From Coriobacteriaceae bacterium AF08-21 (GTDB lineage Bacteria > Actinomycetota > Coriobacteriia > Coriobacteriales > Coriobacteriaceae), in contig JAQCQR010000004.1 of NCBI GenBank assembly GCA_027687465.1, positions 1 through 64,000 on the forward strand: a DNA stretch of 64,000 bases, in the 5' to 3' direction. The translations under genes were made by a program, and so were the position numbers. Each line of letters begins with the position of its first letter. Positions within the stretch are counted from its first letter, which is position 1. This document shows positions 25,266-33,951 of this stretch, piece after piece. A model generated the notes under the pieces. It ran no database searches, was not told the DNA's origin, and saw nothing but the letters and a program-made list of their open reading frames with translations.

Positions 25266-26399
25266 ATGCAGCATTCGAATCATCGCACCGCAGCGCTCAT
25301 TGCGTCGAAGCCGGCTCGTATCATCACGAGCGCCGCGCTCGCCGTTGCGCTGACGGCCACGCCGATGCTCTCCCCCGTTGCGGCGTATGCCGCCTCGCAG
25401 GCAACGCAGGACCAGCTTTCCGCAGCCCAGCAGAAGATCGAAGCCGCCACGAGCGCCTACAACGACGCCCGCACCAAACTCGATGACCTGCAAAAGCAGA
25501 TTGACTCCAACGAGGCAAGCATCGAGGAAATCGAGGCTAAGCTTCCCGAGCAGCAGGCCAAGGCAAGCTCCGCCATGCGCGATCTGTACAAGTATCAGAA
25601 GGGCACCAATCCCATCGTGAGCTTCCTGGTCAATGCGCAGAGCCTGGGTGAGTTCATCACGACCTGCAAATACACCAACCAGATCACGAGCTCGAGCGTC
25701 AACGAGATCGAAGAGCTCAATAATATGCAAACCGAACTCGAGCAGAACAAGGCCGAGCTCCAGCAGGCCAAGTCACAGCTTGAGGCAGAGCAGAAAAACG
25801 CCGAGGATGCGCTGGCGCAGGCCCAGCAGCTCCGCAGCGAGGCACAGGCAAAAGCCGAGCAGGAAAATGCCGCCGAGCTTGCCAAGCTTGAGGCCGATAA
25901 GGCCGCTGCCGCCGAGAAGCTCTCGGGCGAGGGCGTAAGCGGCGGCAATTCCAGCAGCCAGGCCACCAACACCAACACCACCATAGACACCACGGTGAAC
26001 AACTCCAATACCGGTAGTTCCGATTACGATTCGTTCATTAATGAGTGGACGAGCCGCATCGACAATTATCTTGCCGGCTCCCCCATGGCAGGCCAGGGCT
26101 ATAACTTTGCCGTCGCCGCCTGGAATACCGGTGTCGACCCCCGTTGGTCCCCCGCCATCGCCTGTATCGAGAGCACCAAGGGTGCTTATTGCGCCAATTC
26201 TTACAACGCCTGGGGCTGGAGCGCCCGTGGCGGCGGTTGGCGCAGCTTTGGCAGCTGGAGCGAGGGCATCTCCGCTCACGTTGCCTATCTGGGTGCCAAC
26301 TACGGCTCCACCCTTACTCCGGCAGCGGCCAAAAAGTACTGCCCGCCCACGTGGCAGGACTGGTATAACAAAGTCGCCGCTCAGATGAACCGCATCTAA
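25266..26399 (+). CDS. Secreted coiled-coil peptidoglycan hydrolase
   Basis: A 377-residue exported protein. A signal peptide with an Ala-rich core (IITSAALAVALTATPMLSPVAAYA, to about residue 45) is followed by a long coiled coil (about 48-225, PcsB/NlpC-like arrangement). Then comes a Ser/Thr/Asn linker and a C-terminal domain of about 110 residues (NFAVAAWNTGVDPRWSPAIACIE, YNAWGWSARGGGW, GISAHVAYLGANYG) resembling glucosaminidase/lysozyme-like domains with a Glu after the Cys. It likely cuts peptidoglycan during growth or division. AGAGGGA precedes the ATG at 25266. Confidence 0.82.
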   Translation: MQHSNHRTAALIASKPARIITSAALAVALTATPMLSPVAAYAASQATQDQLSAAQQKIEAATSAYNDARTKLDDLQKQIDSNEASIEEIEAKLPEQQAKASSAMRDLYKYQKGTNPIVSFLVNAQSLGEFITTCKYTNQITSSSVNEIEELNNMQTELEQNKAELQQAKSQLEAEQKNAEDALAQAQQLRSEAQAKAEQENAAELAKLEADKAAAAEKLSGEGVSGGNSSSQATNTNTTIDTTVNNSNTGSSDYDSFINEWTSRIDNYLAGSPMAGQGYNFAVAAWNTGVDPRWSPAIACIESTKGAYCANSYNAWGWSARGGGWRSFGSWSEGISAHVAYLGANYGSTLTPAAAKKYCPPTWQDWYNKVAAQMNRI

Positions 26400-26409
26400 G
26401 CGCAACTGC

Positions 26410-26433
26410 AAAGGGCTCCAATGGGGCCCTTTT
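26410..26433. terminator. Bidirectional terminator
   Basis: AAAGGGCTCC and GGGGCCCTTT with a 3-nt loop lie between convergent genes, with CTTTT on the plus side. Confidence 0.8.
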
Positions 26434-26436
26434 CTT

Positions 26437-27816
26437 TTAGGTAGCGGAGGTATCGACGACGCCGGTCGCATTGGCAACCGCGACTATGACGATCATGCAT
26501 AGGAGCAGCACACCCAATGCCTTGAGCCAGAGTTTCGCGAGTTTCTTGCCGCGATAGCTGTCGAGCAGTACGAATCGCCGACGAAGACGGCGCTTATCGA
26601 GCAGCGCAAAATGCATAAGCACCATAAGGCCATCGACAAAGAAAAAATACTCGATTATGAGAAGCCACGTCGGGTAGCTTTGGTTTGCTCCCGTGGGGTG
26701 AAAGACGGCAAAGTGACTTCCGGCAAAGAACACAAGTAGCGAGAAGCAGACAAGCGTATTCCAAATGCGCCCCAGAGACTCCGGAACGCGAGAGAGCAGA
26801 CCGCATGCAACAGAGGCGGCAGGCCTAGGAAGCCCTGCGGGGTTCTGGAGCCCTTGGGGCGTCAACACCGTCTCCGAGTCTGGAGTACGGACAGGCGCAG
26901 GCGCAGGAGGCCGCACGGGGCGACTCAGATCGTATGCCGCGCGCGTAGCCCGTCCCAACGCTTCCGCACTCGCAAAACGCTTAGCCGGGTCGAGCGCCAT
27001 CGACATGCAGATGACATCGGCCAGAGGGGCAGGAATGCCGCGCATCTCGCATTGCTCGCGCATGTCGAGCCCCGATTTCGGATCGGCCCCCGTCAAGCAG
27101 AAGAACAACAGGGCGCCAAGTGCGTAGACGTCGCTGCGCACGCTCGTCTGCCCAAACCCATACTGCTCGGGCGGCGCATAGGGTCGCGTGCCAAACTTGA
27201 CGGTGTCGGCATCGGCGCCATCGCGCCATACGCGCGCGATCCCCAAGTCGATAATCACCAGCGATGAAAACGTCAGGCCCTCATCGAGCGTACGGCTCGC
27301 ACCCGTCACGATGATATTCGACGGCTTGAGGTCGCGATGGATCACCGGCGCCGACGTCTCCCCCGCCATTGCAAAACCGGCGTGGAGCTCACCCACGGCA
27401 TCGCATAGGACAGGATACAATTCACGCGCATAATCGGGGGTGGCTCCCAGACGGTCCACCAGCGCCCCGAGCGTCTCCCCTTCGATGTATTCCACAACCA
27501 CGTTGAGCTCGTCGCCCACACGACGACAATCGACGATTCTGGGCAGATGCTCAAAACGCCTGCCTACCCGCTGAGCGGCAAACAGACGCTCGTATGCCCC
27601 GCCGATTTGAGCCGAAGCATCGATACGTTTACGGACAAAGGGGCCGAGCGAACCACCGTCGGTTCCTTCAAAGTACACGAGCTCGGTTGTTTCAACGGAC
27701 GAGCGCTTAAGTACACGCTCCACGCGATAGCTGTCGTCGCGATCGAGCGACGCCAGATGCTCGGCAAGCGCTGCGGTCAGCTCGTCATCGGAATATGTTG
27801 GGGTCTGAGTATCCAT
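26437..27816 (-). CDS. Membrane-anchored Ser/Thr protein kinase
   Basis: A 459-residue Hanks-type kinase. The catalytic loop HRDLKPSN is at residues 160-167 and the metal motif is DLG rather than DFG (IIDLGIAR). An APPEQYGF activation-segment end and a SDVYALGALLFF helix are present. The glycine-rich loop is poorly conserved. Three hydrophobic spans fill the C-terminal 150 residues, with no PASTA domains. The ATG at 27816 follows GGAGG. It heads or shares a unit with the HTH protein upstream on the same strand (98-bp gap). Confidence 0.88.
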   Translation of the reverse strand: MDTQTPTYSDDELTAALAEHLASLDRDDSYRVERVLKRSSVETTELVYFEGTDGGSLGPFVRKRIDASAQIGGAYERLFAAQRVGRRFEHLPRIVDCRRVGDELNVVVEYIEGETLGALVDRLGATPDYARELYPVLCDAVGELHAGFAMAGETSAPVIHRDLKPSNIIVTGASRTLDEGLTFSSLVIIDLGIARVWRDGADADTVKFGTRPYAPPEQYGFGQTSVRSDVYALGALLFFCLTGADPKSGLDMREQCEMRGIPAPLADVICMSMALDPAKRFASAEALGRATRAAYDLSRPVRPPAPAPVRTPDSETVLTPQGLQNPAGLPRPAASVACGLLSRVPESLGRIWNTLVCFSLLVFFAGSHFAVFHPTGANQSYPTWLLIIEYFFFVDGLMVLMHFALLDKRRLRRRFVLLDSYRGKKLAKLWLKALGVLLLCMIVIVAVANATGVVDTSAT

Positions 27817-27914
27817 AGCCTCCATCATAGCGCAGGGCGCAGACACCCCATGGCATCTGCGCCCCGTTCGTTTGCATCGTTGTTCGGCAGCTCCGCCGGC
27901 TCAGATATCAGCCG

Positions 27915-28337
27915 CTAACTCACCGTCTCCTCGCCAAAGCGATACAGCTCCTCGTTGACCTTTTGGAGGCTGCACCCGCGATCGATGCAAAAGATGATAA
28001 TCGCATCACGGCGATCCTTGCAGTTGAGGACGCTCACCCCGGCAGCCGTCAGCGCACGGTTGGTCTCTTTGAGCGTCAGCGCCATCGCAAAGGCAATCTG
28101 CAGCACCTTATTGCGACTCGGGTGACGCGCACCAGTAAAGATCTGATAGCCAAAGGTCTCATTGAGATCGGCCATACGAACCACGCGAGAGCGCTCCAAG
28201 CCCTTTTCCTGCAGCAGCTGCTTCAGGTAGTCCGAAAGCGACGGGGCGGCAAAGTCGTGCTCCCTGATATAGCCATCGATGTTCGGTGCATCGAGAAGCT
28301 CATTGAGCAACTCCTCAGTCAGCTTTTTATCGGGCAT
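27915..28337 (-). CDS. Small helix-turn-helix protein next to the kinase
   Basis: A 140-residue helical protein with an XRE-like region (LEKGLERSRVVRMADLNETFGYQIFTGARHPSRNKVLQIAFAMALTLKETNRAL; first residues approximate). It resembles the small XRE-like proteins that accompany Ser/Thr kinases in Gram-positive genomes, so it may be a DNA-binding or adaptor target of the kinase; that link is inference. GGGGGAGG precedes the ATG. Confidence 0.65.
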   Translation of the reverse strand: MPDKKLTEELLNELLDAPNIDGYIREHDFAAPSLSDYLKQLLQEKGLERSRVVRMADLNETFGYQIFTGARHPSRNKVLQIAFAMALTLKETNRALTAAGVSVLNCKDRRDAIIIFCIDRGCSLQKVNEELYRFGEETVS

Positions 28338-28369
28338 ACGACTTCACCTCCCCCAGTGCATGCAACATG

Positions 28370-28813
28370 CTAGAAACCGCTTACGTCCGAACGCTCCCAG
28401 CTAGCAACCTGGTCGGGAGACACCGTACCCAGCGCCTCGAACTTCCAGGAACCGCCCGCCTTCAGATGATTGGTGTTTGCAAGAGCCGTTCCAACCTGGT
28501 TGCCATCGGCATCATACAGAACATACTCAATCTGAATGTAGCTCTTTTCCTTGTCCGTGTTATTGGTCAGCGTGCCCGTGATCTTATAGGCAAACTGATT
28601 GGAGGTGTCTTCAGCCTCGTCAGCAATGGTATACGGTTCTTGCGGTTCTTTTTGCTCCTCAGCCTGCTGTGTCGCCTCGGCAGGTTTTGCCGAATCGCTC
28701 GCAGACGAATCGGTTGAATTGCCACCCATAGAGCCCACGGCACCGACGATAACCAGCACCACGATGACGCCTAGGACAATCTTGCCGATCGGCTTCTTTC
28801 CCTCTTTTGCCAT
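28370..28813 (-). CDS. FxLYD-type membrane-anchored protein
   Basis: A 147-residue protein. One N-terminal membrane helix (IVLGVIVVLVIVGAVGSM, residues 12-29) leads to a Ser/Glu/Gln-rich spacer and a C-terminal beta domain with NNTDKEKSYIQIEYVLYDADGN, the FxLYD-like pattern of extracytoplasmic proteins. Function unknown. Its ribosome site AGGAAGGA is inside a long hairpin (28819-28872). Confidence 0.7.
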   Translation of the reverse strand: MAKEGKKPIGKIVLGVIVVLVIVGAVGSMGGNSTDSSASDSAKPAEATQQAEEQKEPQEPYTIADEAEDTSNQFAYKITGTLTNNTDKEKSYIQIEYVLYDADGNQVGTALANTNHLKAGGSWKFEALGTVSPDQVASWERSDVSGF

Positions 28814-28818
28814 TATTC

Positions 28819-28872
28819 ATCCTTCCTACGATCCGGCTACCGTGCCGGCACACAGCACATCGTAGGAAGGAT
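28819..28872 (-). promoter_or_regulatory. RBS-sequestering leader hairpin
   Basis: ATCCTTCCTACGAT at 28819-28832 and its perfect inverse at 28859-28872 form a 14-bp stem; CCGGC/GCCGG makes an inner stem. On the minus-strand mRNA the 3' arm contains the AGGAAGGA ribosome site of the gene starting at 28813, and the 5' arm would mask it. A translation switch is plausible. Confidence 0.6.
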
Positions 28873-28976
28873 TGAACTTGAATTCATTAGCTGAGAGCTA
28901 AGGTTGCGGTAAACGGCCAATGCAGTTGTCCAAGCGCCGAGCAAACGCACTTTGCGCGACCGTCTGCCAGTGGTGA

Positions 28977-29300
28977 TCAACCCACCGTGACGGATTCCCC
29001 GGTAAAGGCACTGATCATCAACAGGACAAAGAAAACAAGGTAGCTGACACTCAGCAGGTACGCAATGATTAGAAAGATGACCCAGCCGACATTGGTTTTA
29101 CCGTCGGCACGGCGTCGTTCGCGATTGCGGCAGAGCCAAATCGTCACGCCGATGGCAGTGATAAACAGTACGAGTGCCGCCGCAGCCAGCCCAGCAAGCG
29201 CAAACATCACGCCAATGCTCACAGCAATAACCGGGAGCAGCAGCAAGCCGCACCCACACCCACCAGGACTATACACGGCAGACTGTCGGCGTCGCTCCAT
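28977..29300 (-). CDS. Small membrane protein
   Basis: A 107-residue protein with three hydrophobic spans (LLLLPVIAVSIGVMFALAG, AAALVLFITAIGVTIWL, VIFLIIAYLLSVSYLVFFVLLMI) and a basic loop NRERRRADGK. The start at 29300 has GGAG 5 nt upstream, only 2 bp after the M20 gene, so the two are coupled. No family recognised. Confidence 0.65.
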   Translation of the reverse strand: MERRRQSAVYSPGGCGCGLLLLPVIAVSIGVMFALAGLAAAALVLFITAIGVTIWLCRNRERRRADGKTNVGWVIFLIIAYLLSVSYLVFFVLLMISAFTGESVTVG

Positions 29301-29302
29301 CG

Positions 29303-30490
29303 TCACTCCAAGCCAAGCAATCGTTTGTAGACATCGAGGCCCTTGAGTAGGATTTCCTCGTCAAAGAGCATGCTATCGGTATGCAGGGCGCTTGTGGCAT
29401 AGGCGGGGCAGCCATCCGAATCACTCGGGTTGTCTTGGTCCTCTGGCATACCCGTGCCCAGCAGGAAAAATACGCCCGGCAGATGGCGTTGATAGAACGC
29501 GAAATCCTCGGCAATCAGCAGCGGCTCGTCCACGAGCTGTAACTCGGGCAGAGCAGGCGCGACTCGATCAAACAACTCGGGATCGTTGTCGACCGGCGGA
29601 TAGCCCTCGGCAAAGTCGAGATCGTACGTGCAGCCCGTTGCAGTGCATGCCTCATCGAGCACGCGGCGCACGCCCTCTCGCGCACGGTCGAACATATCGT
29701 CCGTAAACACGCGCAGACTGCCGGCCACGTGGGCCTCCCCCGCCACCGCGTTGCAAACCGTACCGGCCCGCAGCAGACCAAACTTACCGATACAGGGCTC
29801 GTCGGCGCCCAACTCGTCCATCAGCTCGCGCTCGGCAACCAAAAACTTCGCTGCCGCCAATGCGGCATCGTGCGACTCCTCGACCGGTACGCCATAGGTC
29901 TTGGCGATATGGATGCTCATCCCGTGAATGTGCACATGCGTCTCGCTCGAACGCGCTAGCAATGGACCGGGACAGCTCGCCAGCGTGCCGGCGGGAAGGT
30001 CGGGCCACACGTGAAAGCCAAAGATACGGTCGGCACCATAGCGCTCGAACACACCGCTCTCGCATACCGTCTTGGCACCACCGGTCGTCTCCTCGGCAGG
30101 CTGGAACGCAAAGAGCACGTTACGCTTAATGACACCCGGCCGCTCGCGAATCGCACGGTCGACATACGTCGCTGCGGCAAGCGCCATGGCCATGTGCCCA
30201 TCGTGCCCGCAAGCGTGCATCTTGCCGGGATGAGACGAGGCGAAAGCCGCGCCCGTCGCCTCCACAATGGGCAGCGCATCCATGTCGGTGCGAATCGCCG
30301 TGGCATGCGCGGCACCAACGCCAGCGTCGAAGAAAGCGCAGACGCAGCTGGGACACGGATGGGCCACCTCGCAGGCGAGCGGCGCCAACACACCCTCGAT
30401 ATAGGCGATCGTCTGCGGAAGATCGAAGTCGAGCTCCGGGATCCTGTGCAAGTCGCGCCGATAGCGGCGGAGTTCTTGGAGCTCGGTCAT
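29303..30490 (-). CDS. M20 family amidohydrolase
   Basis: A 395-residue M20D metallopeptidase/amidohydrolase. Visible segments are RRDLHRIPELDFDLPQT, ATAIRTDMDALPI, HPGKMHACGHDGHMAMAL (metal His/Asp), FQPAEETTGGAK (catalytic Glu-Glu), HVWPDLPAGT and AEDFAFYQRHLPGVFFLLGTG. It removes an acyl group from amino-acid or peptide substrates, for instance N-acetyl-diaminopimelate or hippurate. The lysine-pathway operon divergent from it uses N-acetyl intermediates, so a DapL-type deacetylase role is possible but not shown. AAAGGA precedes the ATG at 30490. Confidence 0.88.
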   Translation of the reverse strand: MTELQELRRYRRDLHRIPELDFDLPQTIAYIEGVLAPLACEVAHPCPSCVCAFFDAGVGAAHATAIRTDMDALPIVEATGAAFASSHPGKMHACGHDGHMAMALAAATYVDRAIRERPGVIKRNVLFAFQPAEETTGGAKTVCESGVFERYGADRIFGFHVWPDLPAGTLASCPGPLLARSSETHVHIHGMSIHIAKTYGVPVEESHDAALAAAKFLVAERELMDELGADEPCIGKFGLLRAGTVCNAVAGEAHVAGSLRVFTDDMFDRAREGVRRVLDEACTATGCTYDLDFAEGYPPVDNDPELFDRVAPALPELQLVDEPLLIAEDFAFYQRHLPGVFFLLGTGMPEDQDNPSDSDGCPAYATSALHTDSMLFDEEILLKGLDVYKRLLGLE

Positions 30491-30641
30491 AGAGGTTCCT
30501 TTCATGGGTGCGCGTCGGTTGCCATCCATTGTGCCGCAAGATTGCTACACCCTTATTTCCAGCATATCCTTGCATTTTTTAAACGTTATATACGAATACT
30601 CTTGTTTGGTAAAGTGCAACGTGGTAGGGTCGTTACCACTT

Positions 30642-30798
30642 GATAGAGGCGCGGGCACGAAGAGCCGCGGGCAAGCCGGCAGGCTTTGACCCCGCGGGGA
30701 GGCGAAACCCGCCGAACTGGATTTTTCGGGCACGAACAACCTGGTGGGCCTGCGGGAAACACCCGCAGGACTGTCTGCAGCAATGCGGGAGCGCTATC
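30642..30798 (+). ncRNA. Lysine riboswitch (L box)
   Basis: The leader matches the L-box landmarks in order: GATAGAGGCGCG, AAGAG, GGAGGCGAAA, CGCCGAACTGG, GGCCTGCGGGAA, GGACTGTC and GGGAGCGCTATC closing P1 with GATAG. Its 3' P1 strand CGCTATCCGGAC (30792-30803) can instead pair with GTCTGGATAGCG (30845-30856), just ahead of the ribosome site, so control is probably at translation start or by an alternative fold. It lies 71 nt before lysA, the expected target. The rest of the gene-free stretch 30491-30641 should hold the divergent promoters. Confidence 0.92.
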
Positions 30799-30869
30799 CG
30801 GACATTGGGTCCACGCTATGCGGATTCGATGCGCAGATGGCGCCGTCTGGATAGCGAGGTTTACGGGAC

Positions 30870-33179
30870 ATGGCATTGACCCCCAACGAAGCGTATGCGG
30901 CCAAACAGCCGTTTGTGGACAAGGAGACACTCGAGCATATCGTCGAGCAGTTCCCCACGCCGTTTCATCTATACGACGAGGCGGGCATCCGCCGCAACAT
31001 GCAAGAAGTGCGCGACGCCTTTGCATGGAACCCGGGCTTTAAGGAATACTTTGCCGTCAAGGCCAACCCCAACCCGGCGCTCATCTCCATTCTCAACGAA
31101 TACGGCTGCGGCTGCGATTGCTCGAGCTATACCGAGCTCATGATTGCCCGCTCGCTGGGCATCACGGGACACGACATCATGTTCTCGTCTAACGACACGC
31201 CAGCTGCCGACTTTGAGCTCGCCGACAAGCTGGGCGCCATCGTCAACTTTGACGACATCAGCCACATCGAGTTCTTTGAGCGCGTCGCAGGGCCCATTCC
31301 CAAGACGGTCAGCTGCCGCTTTAATCCGGGCGGCCTGTTCCAGCTCTCCAACGGCATCATGGACAACCCGGGCGACTCCAAATATGGCATGACCACCGAG
31401 CAGCTCTTCGAGGCCTTCCGCATGCTCAAGGCCAAGGGCGCTGAGGACTTTGGCATCCACGCATTCCTTGCCAGCAACACCGTCACCAACGACTACTACC
31501 CCAAGCTTGCGCGCATCCTCTTTGAGCTTGCAGTGCGCCTGGAGCGCGAGACCGGCGCACACGTCGCCTTCATCAATCTATCCGGCGGCGTCGGCATCCC
31601 CTACCTGCCCGAGCAGCAGGCCAACGACATTCACGCCATCGGCGAGGGAGTGCACGCGGCATACGACAAGATCCTGGTTCCCGCCGGCATGGGCGATGTG
31701 GCCATCCGCACCGAGATGGGCCGCTTTATGATGGGCCCCTACGGCTGCCTGGTCACCAAGGCCATCCACGAGAAGCAAATCTACAAGGACTATATTGGTG
31801 TCGACGCAAGCGCCGTCGATCTGATCCGCCCTGCCATGTATGGTGCCTACCACCACATTACGGTGATGGGCCAGCCGGGTGGCTCCGACAAGACCGCGGC
31901 GCCTGTCACAAACACGTACGACATTACGGGCAATCTGTGCGAGAACAACGACAAGTTCGCCATCGATCGTGAGCTGCCGCATATCGACATGGGCGACCTG
32001 CTTGTGATCCACGATACCGGCGCGCATGGCTACTCCATGGGCTACAACTACAACGGACGCCTGCGCTCCGCCGAGGTGCTGCTGCGCCCCGACGGCTCGG
32101 CCGACCTCATCCGCCGCGCCGAGCGCCCGGGCGATTACTTTGCCACGCTCGACGTGCTGCCGTACGGCCGAGAGTTACTGGCCAAGTCGCGCGCCGATGC
32201 CGCCCGCCGTCGCGCCCAGGACGAGCGCCTGGCCGTCGCTGCCCAATGGAACAAACGCATCCAGATCGCGGAAGCGAAGGAGAAGAACATGGATATCCGC
32301 AACCTCGAGGGTTCGATCGTCGCCCTTGTCACGCCGTTTAAAAACGACGGCAGCGTCGACTTTGATGCACTCGAGCGCCTTATCGATTTCCACCTGCAAA
32401 ATGGCACTGACGCCATCCTCACCCTGGGCACCACCGGAGAGAGTGCCACGATGACCGATGACGAGGACAACTCCGTCGTCGCCGCCGTGGTCAAGCATGT
32501 TGCAGGACGCGTCCCCGTCATCGCCGGCTCGGGCTCCAACTCCACGCAGACCATGCTCACCAAGTCGCTCACCTACCAGGGCCTGGGCGCTGACGGCCTG
32601 CTGCTCATTACCCCCTACTACAACAAGTCCAACGAGGAGGGCATCTACCAGCACTTTAAGACCGTTGCCGATGCCGTAGATATCCCCTGCATCCTGTACA
32701 ACATCCCCGGCCGCTGCGGCTGTGGCATCAGCGAGCGCAACGTAGAGCGCTTGGCCGCGCACCCCAACATCATGGGTATTAAAGAAGCCTCGGGCAACGT
32801 CGCCTACGCGGCCAAGATCGCCCACCTGCTGTCCGATGACTTCCGCATGTACTCGGGCGAGGACGCCCTCACCGTGCCGCTCATGAGCCTGGGCGCCTCG
32901 GGCACCATCAGTGTGTGGGCCGATGTTCAGCCGCAGCTCGTGCACGACATGTGCCGCGCCTATCTGGACGGCGACGTAGCGCGCGCCCGCGATATCCAGA
33001 TTGCCGGCCAGCCGCTCATCAATGCCCTCTTTAGCGAGGTCAACCCCATCCCCGTTAAGGAAGCGCTCGCCCAGATGGGTATGATCGAGGCAAACTACCG
33101 CATGCCGCTGTGCCCCATGGCCAACGACACGCGAGCCGCACTTACCGATGCTCTGAAGGGAGCTGGTCTGCTTGATTAA
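30870..33179 (+). CDS. lysA-dapA: Diaminopimelate decarboxylase fused to dihydrodipicolinate synthase
   Basis: One 769-codon frame holds two enzymes. Residues 1-473 are LysA (PLP lysine Lys64 in YFAVKANPNP; CDCSSYTELMIA; LSGGVGIPYLPE; HDTGAHGYSMGYNYNGR). Residues 474-769 are a full-length DapA (GSIVALVTPFKNDGSVD, LGTTGESATMT, YNIPGRCG, Schiff-base Lys638 in GIKEASGN). A ribosome site (GAAGGAG) sits 6 nt before the in-frame Met474 (ATG at 32289), so free DapA may also be made. LysA is the last and DapA the first step of the branch. Confidence 0.9.
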   Translation: MALTPNEAYAAKQPFVDKETLEHIVEQFPTPFHLYDEAGIRRNMQEVRDAFAWNPGFKEYFAVKANPNPALISILNEYGCGCDCSSYTELMIARSLGITGHDIMFSSNDTPAADFELADKLGAIVNFDDISHIEFFERVAGPIPKTVSCRFNPGGLFQLSNGIMDNPGDSKYGMTTEQLFEAFRMLKAKGAEDFGIHAFLASNTVTNDYYPKLARILFELAVRLERETGAHVAFINLSGGVGIPYLPEQQANDIHAIGEGVHAAYDKILVPAGMGDVAIRTEMGRFMMGPYGCLVTKAIHEKQIYKDYIGVDASAVDLIRPAMYGAYHHITVMGQPGGSDKTAAPVTNTYDITGNLCENNDKFAIDRELPHIDMGDLLVIHDTGAHGYSMGYNYNGRLRSAEVLLRPDGSADLIRRAERPGDYFATLDVLPYGRELLAKSRADAARRRAQDERLAVAAQWNKRIQIAEAKEKNMDIRNLEGSIVALVTPFKNDGSVDFDALERLIDFHLQNGTDAILTLGTTGESATMTDDEDNSVVAAVVKHVAGRVPVIAGSGSNSTQTMLTKSLTYQGLGADGLLLITPYYNKSNEEGIYQHFKTVADAVDIPCILYNIPGRCGCGISERNVERLAAHPNIMGIKEASGNVAYAAKIAHLLSDDFRMYSGEDALTVPLMSLGASGTISVWADVQPQLVHDMCRAYLDGDVARARDIQIAGQPLINALFSEVNPIPVKEALAQMGMIEANYRMPLCPMANDTRAALTDALKGAGLLD

Positions 33180-33912
33180 GACCGCCATTATGGGAACGGG
33201 CCGCATGGGCTCGCTCATCCGCACTACCGCCGAGGGCATTGTCAACACCGCTGGAGAGCCCGTTTTTGACATCGTCGCCCAGATCGGCTTCGACTTGTCC
33301 GAGCTCGAGAGCGCACCGGCGGCCGACGTCATTATCGACTTCTCGAACGTCGTGACCTTCGATGCCGTCGTCGCCTATGTCGAGCGCACGGGCGCAGCGT
33401 TGGTCTCGGGCACCACGGGCTACACACCCGAGCAGATGGATCGCCTGCGCGAGCTGGGTCAGAACGCCCGCGTCATGCACTCCGGCAATTACTCCATCGG
33501 TATCGCAGCCCTGCGTCATCTGGTAGCACAGGCCACACGCAAGCTGCCCGGCTTTGACTGCGAGATTGTCGAGACGCACCACAACCAAAAGGTCGACGCC
33601 CCCAGCGGCACCGCCAAGCTGCTACTCGACGCTGTAGTCGAGGCCGAGCCTGAGGCTGGCTATCATCCTGTCTACGGTCGCGAGGGCATGTGCGGCGCTC
33701 GCGATCCCAAGGAAATCGGCATGCACTCGCTGCGCGGCGGCACCGTCGCCGGCGTGCACGAGGTAAGCTTTTTCGGCCAGGACGAGGAAGTCACGCTTAG
33801 CCATCGCGCCACGAGCCGCCAGATCTTTGTCAACGGCGCTCTGGCCGCCGCTCAAAAGCTCGTCGTCCGCGACCCCGGCTTCTACACCTTCGACCAGGTC
33901 ATGTTCGCCTAA
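33172..33912 (+). CDS. dapB: Dihydrodipicolinate reductase
   Basis: A 246-residue NAD(P)H-dependent reductase giving tetrahydrodipicolinate. It has the Rossmann start IKTAIMGTGRMGSL, SGTTGYTPEQM, SGNYSIGIAALRHL and the signature ETHHNQKVDAPSGTA. A TTG start at 33172 is required to include the first beta strand; it overlaps the dapA stop by 8 bp and follows AAGGGAG. Confidence 0.94.
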   Translation: MIKTAIMGTGRMGSLIRTTAEGIVNTAGEPVFDIVAQIGFDLSELESAPAADVIIDFSNVVTFDAVVAYVERTGAALVSGTTGYTPEQMDRLRELGQNARVMHSGNYSIGIAALRHLVAQATRKLPGFDCEIVETHHNQKVDAPSGTAKLLLDAVVEAEPEAGYHPVYGREGMCGARDPKEIGMHSLRGGTVAGVHEVSFFGQDEEVTLSHRATSRQIFVNGALAAAQKLVVRDPGFYTFDQVMFA

Positions 33913-33951
33913 CCAGCTATCTACCGTACCCACGCAAAGGAGAGACAGCAT

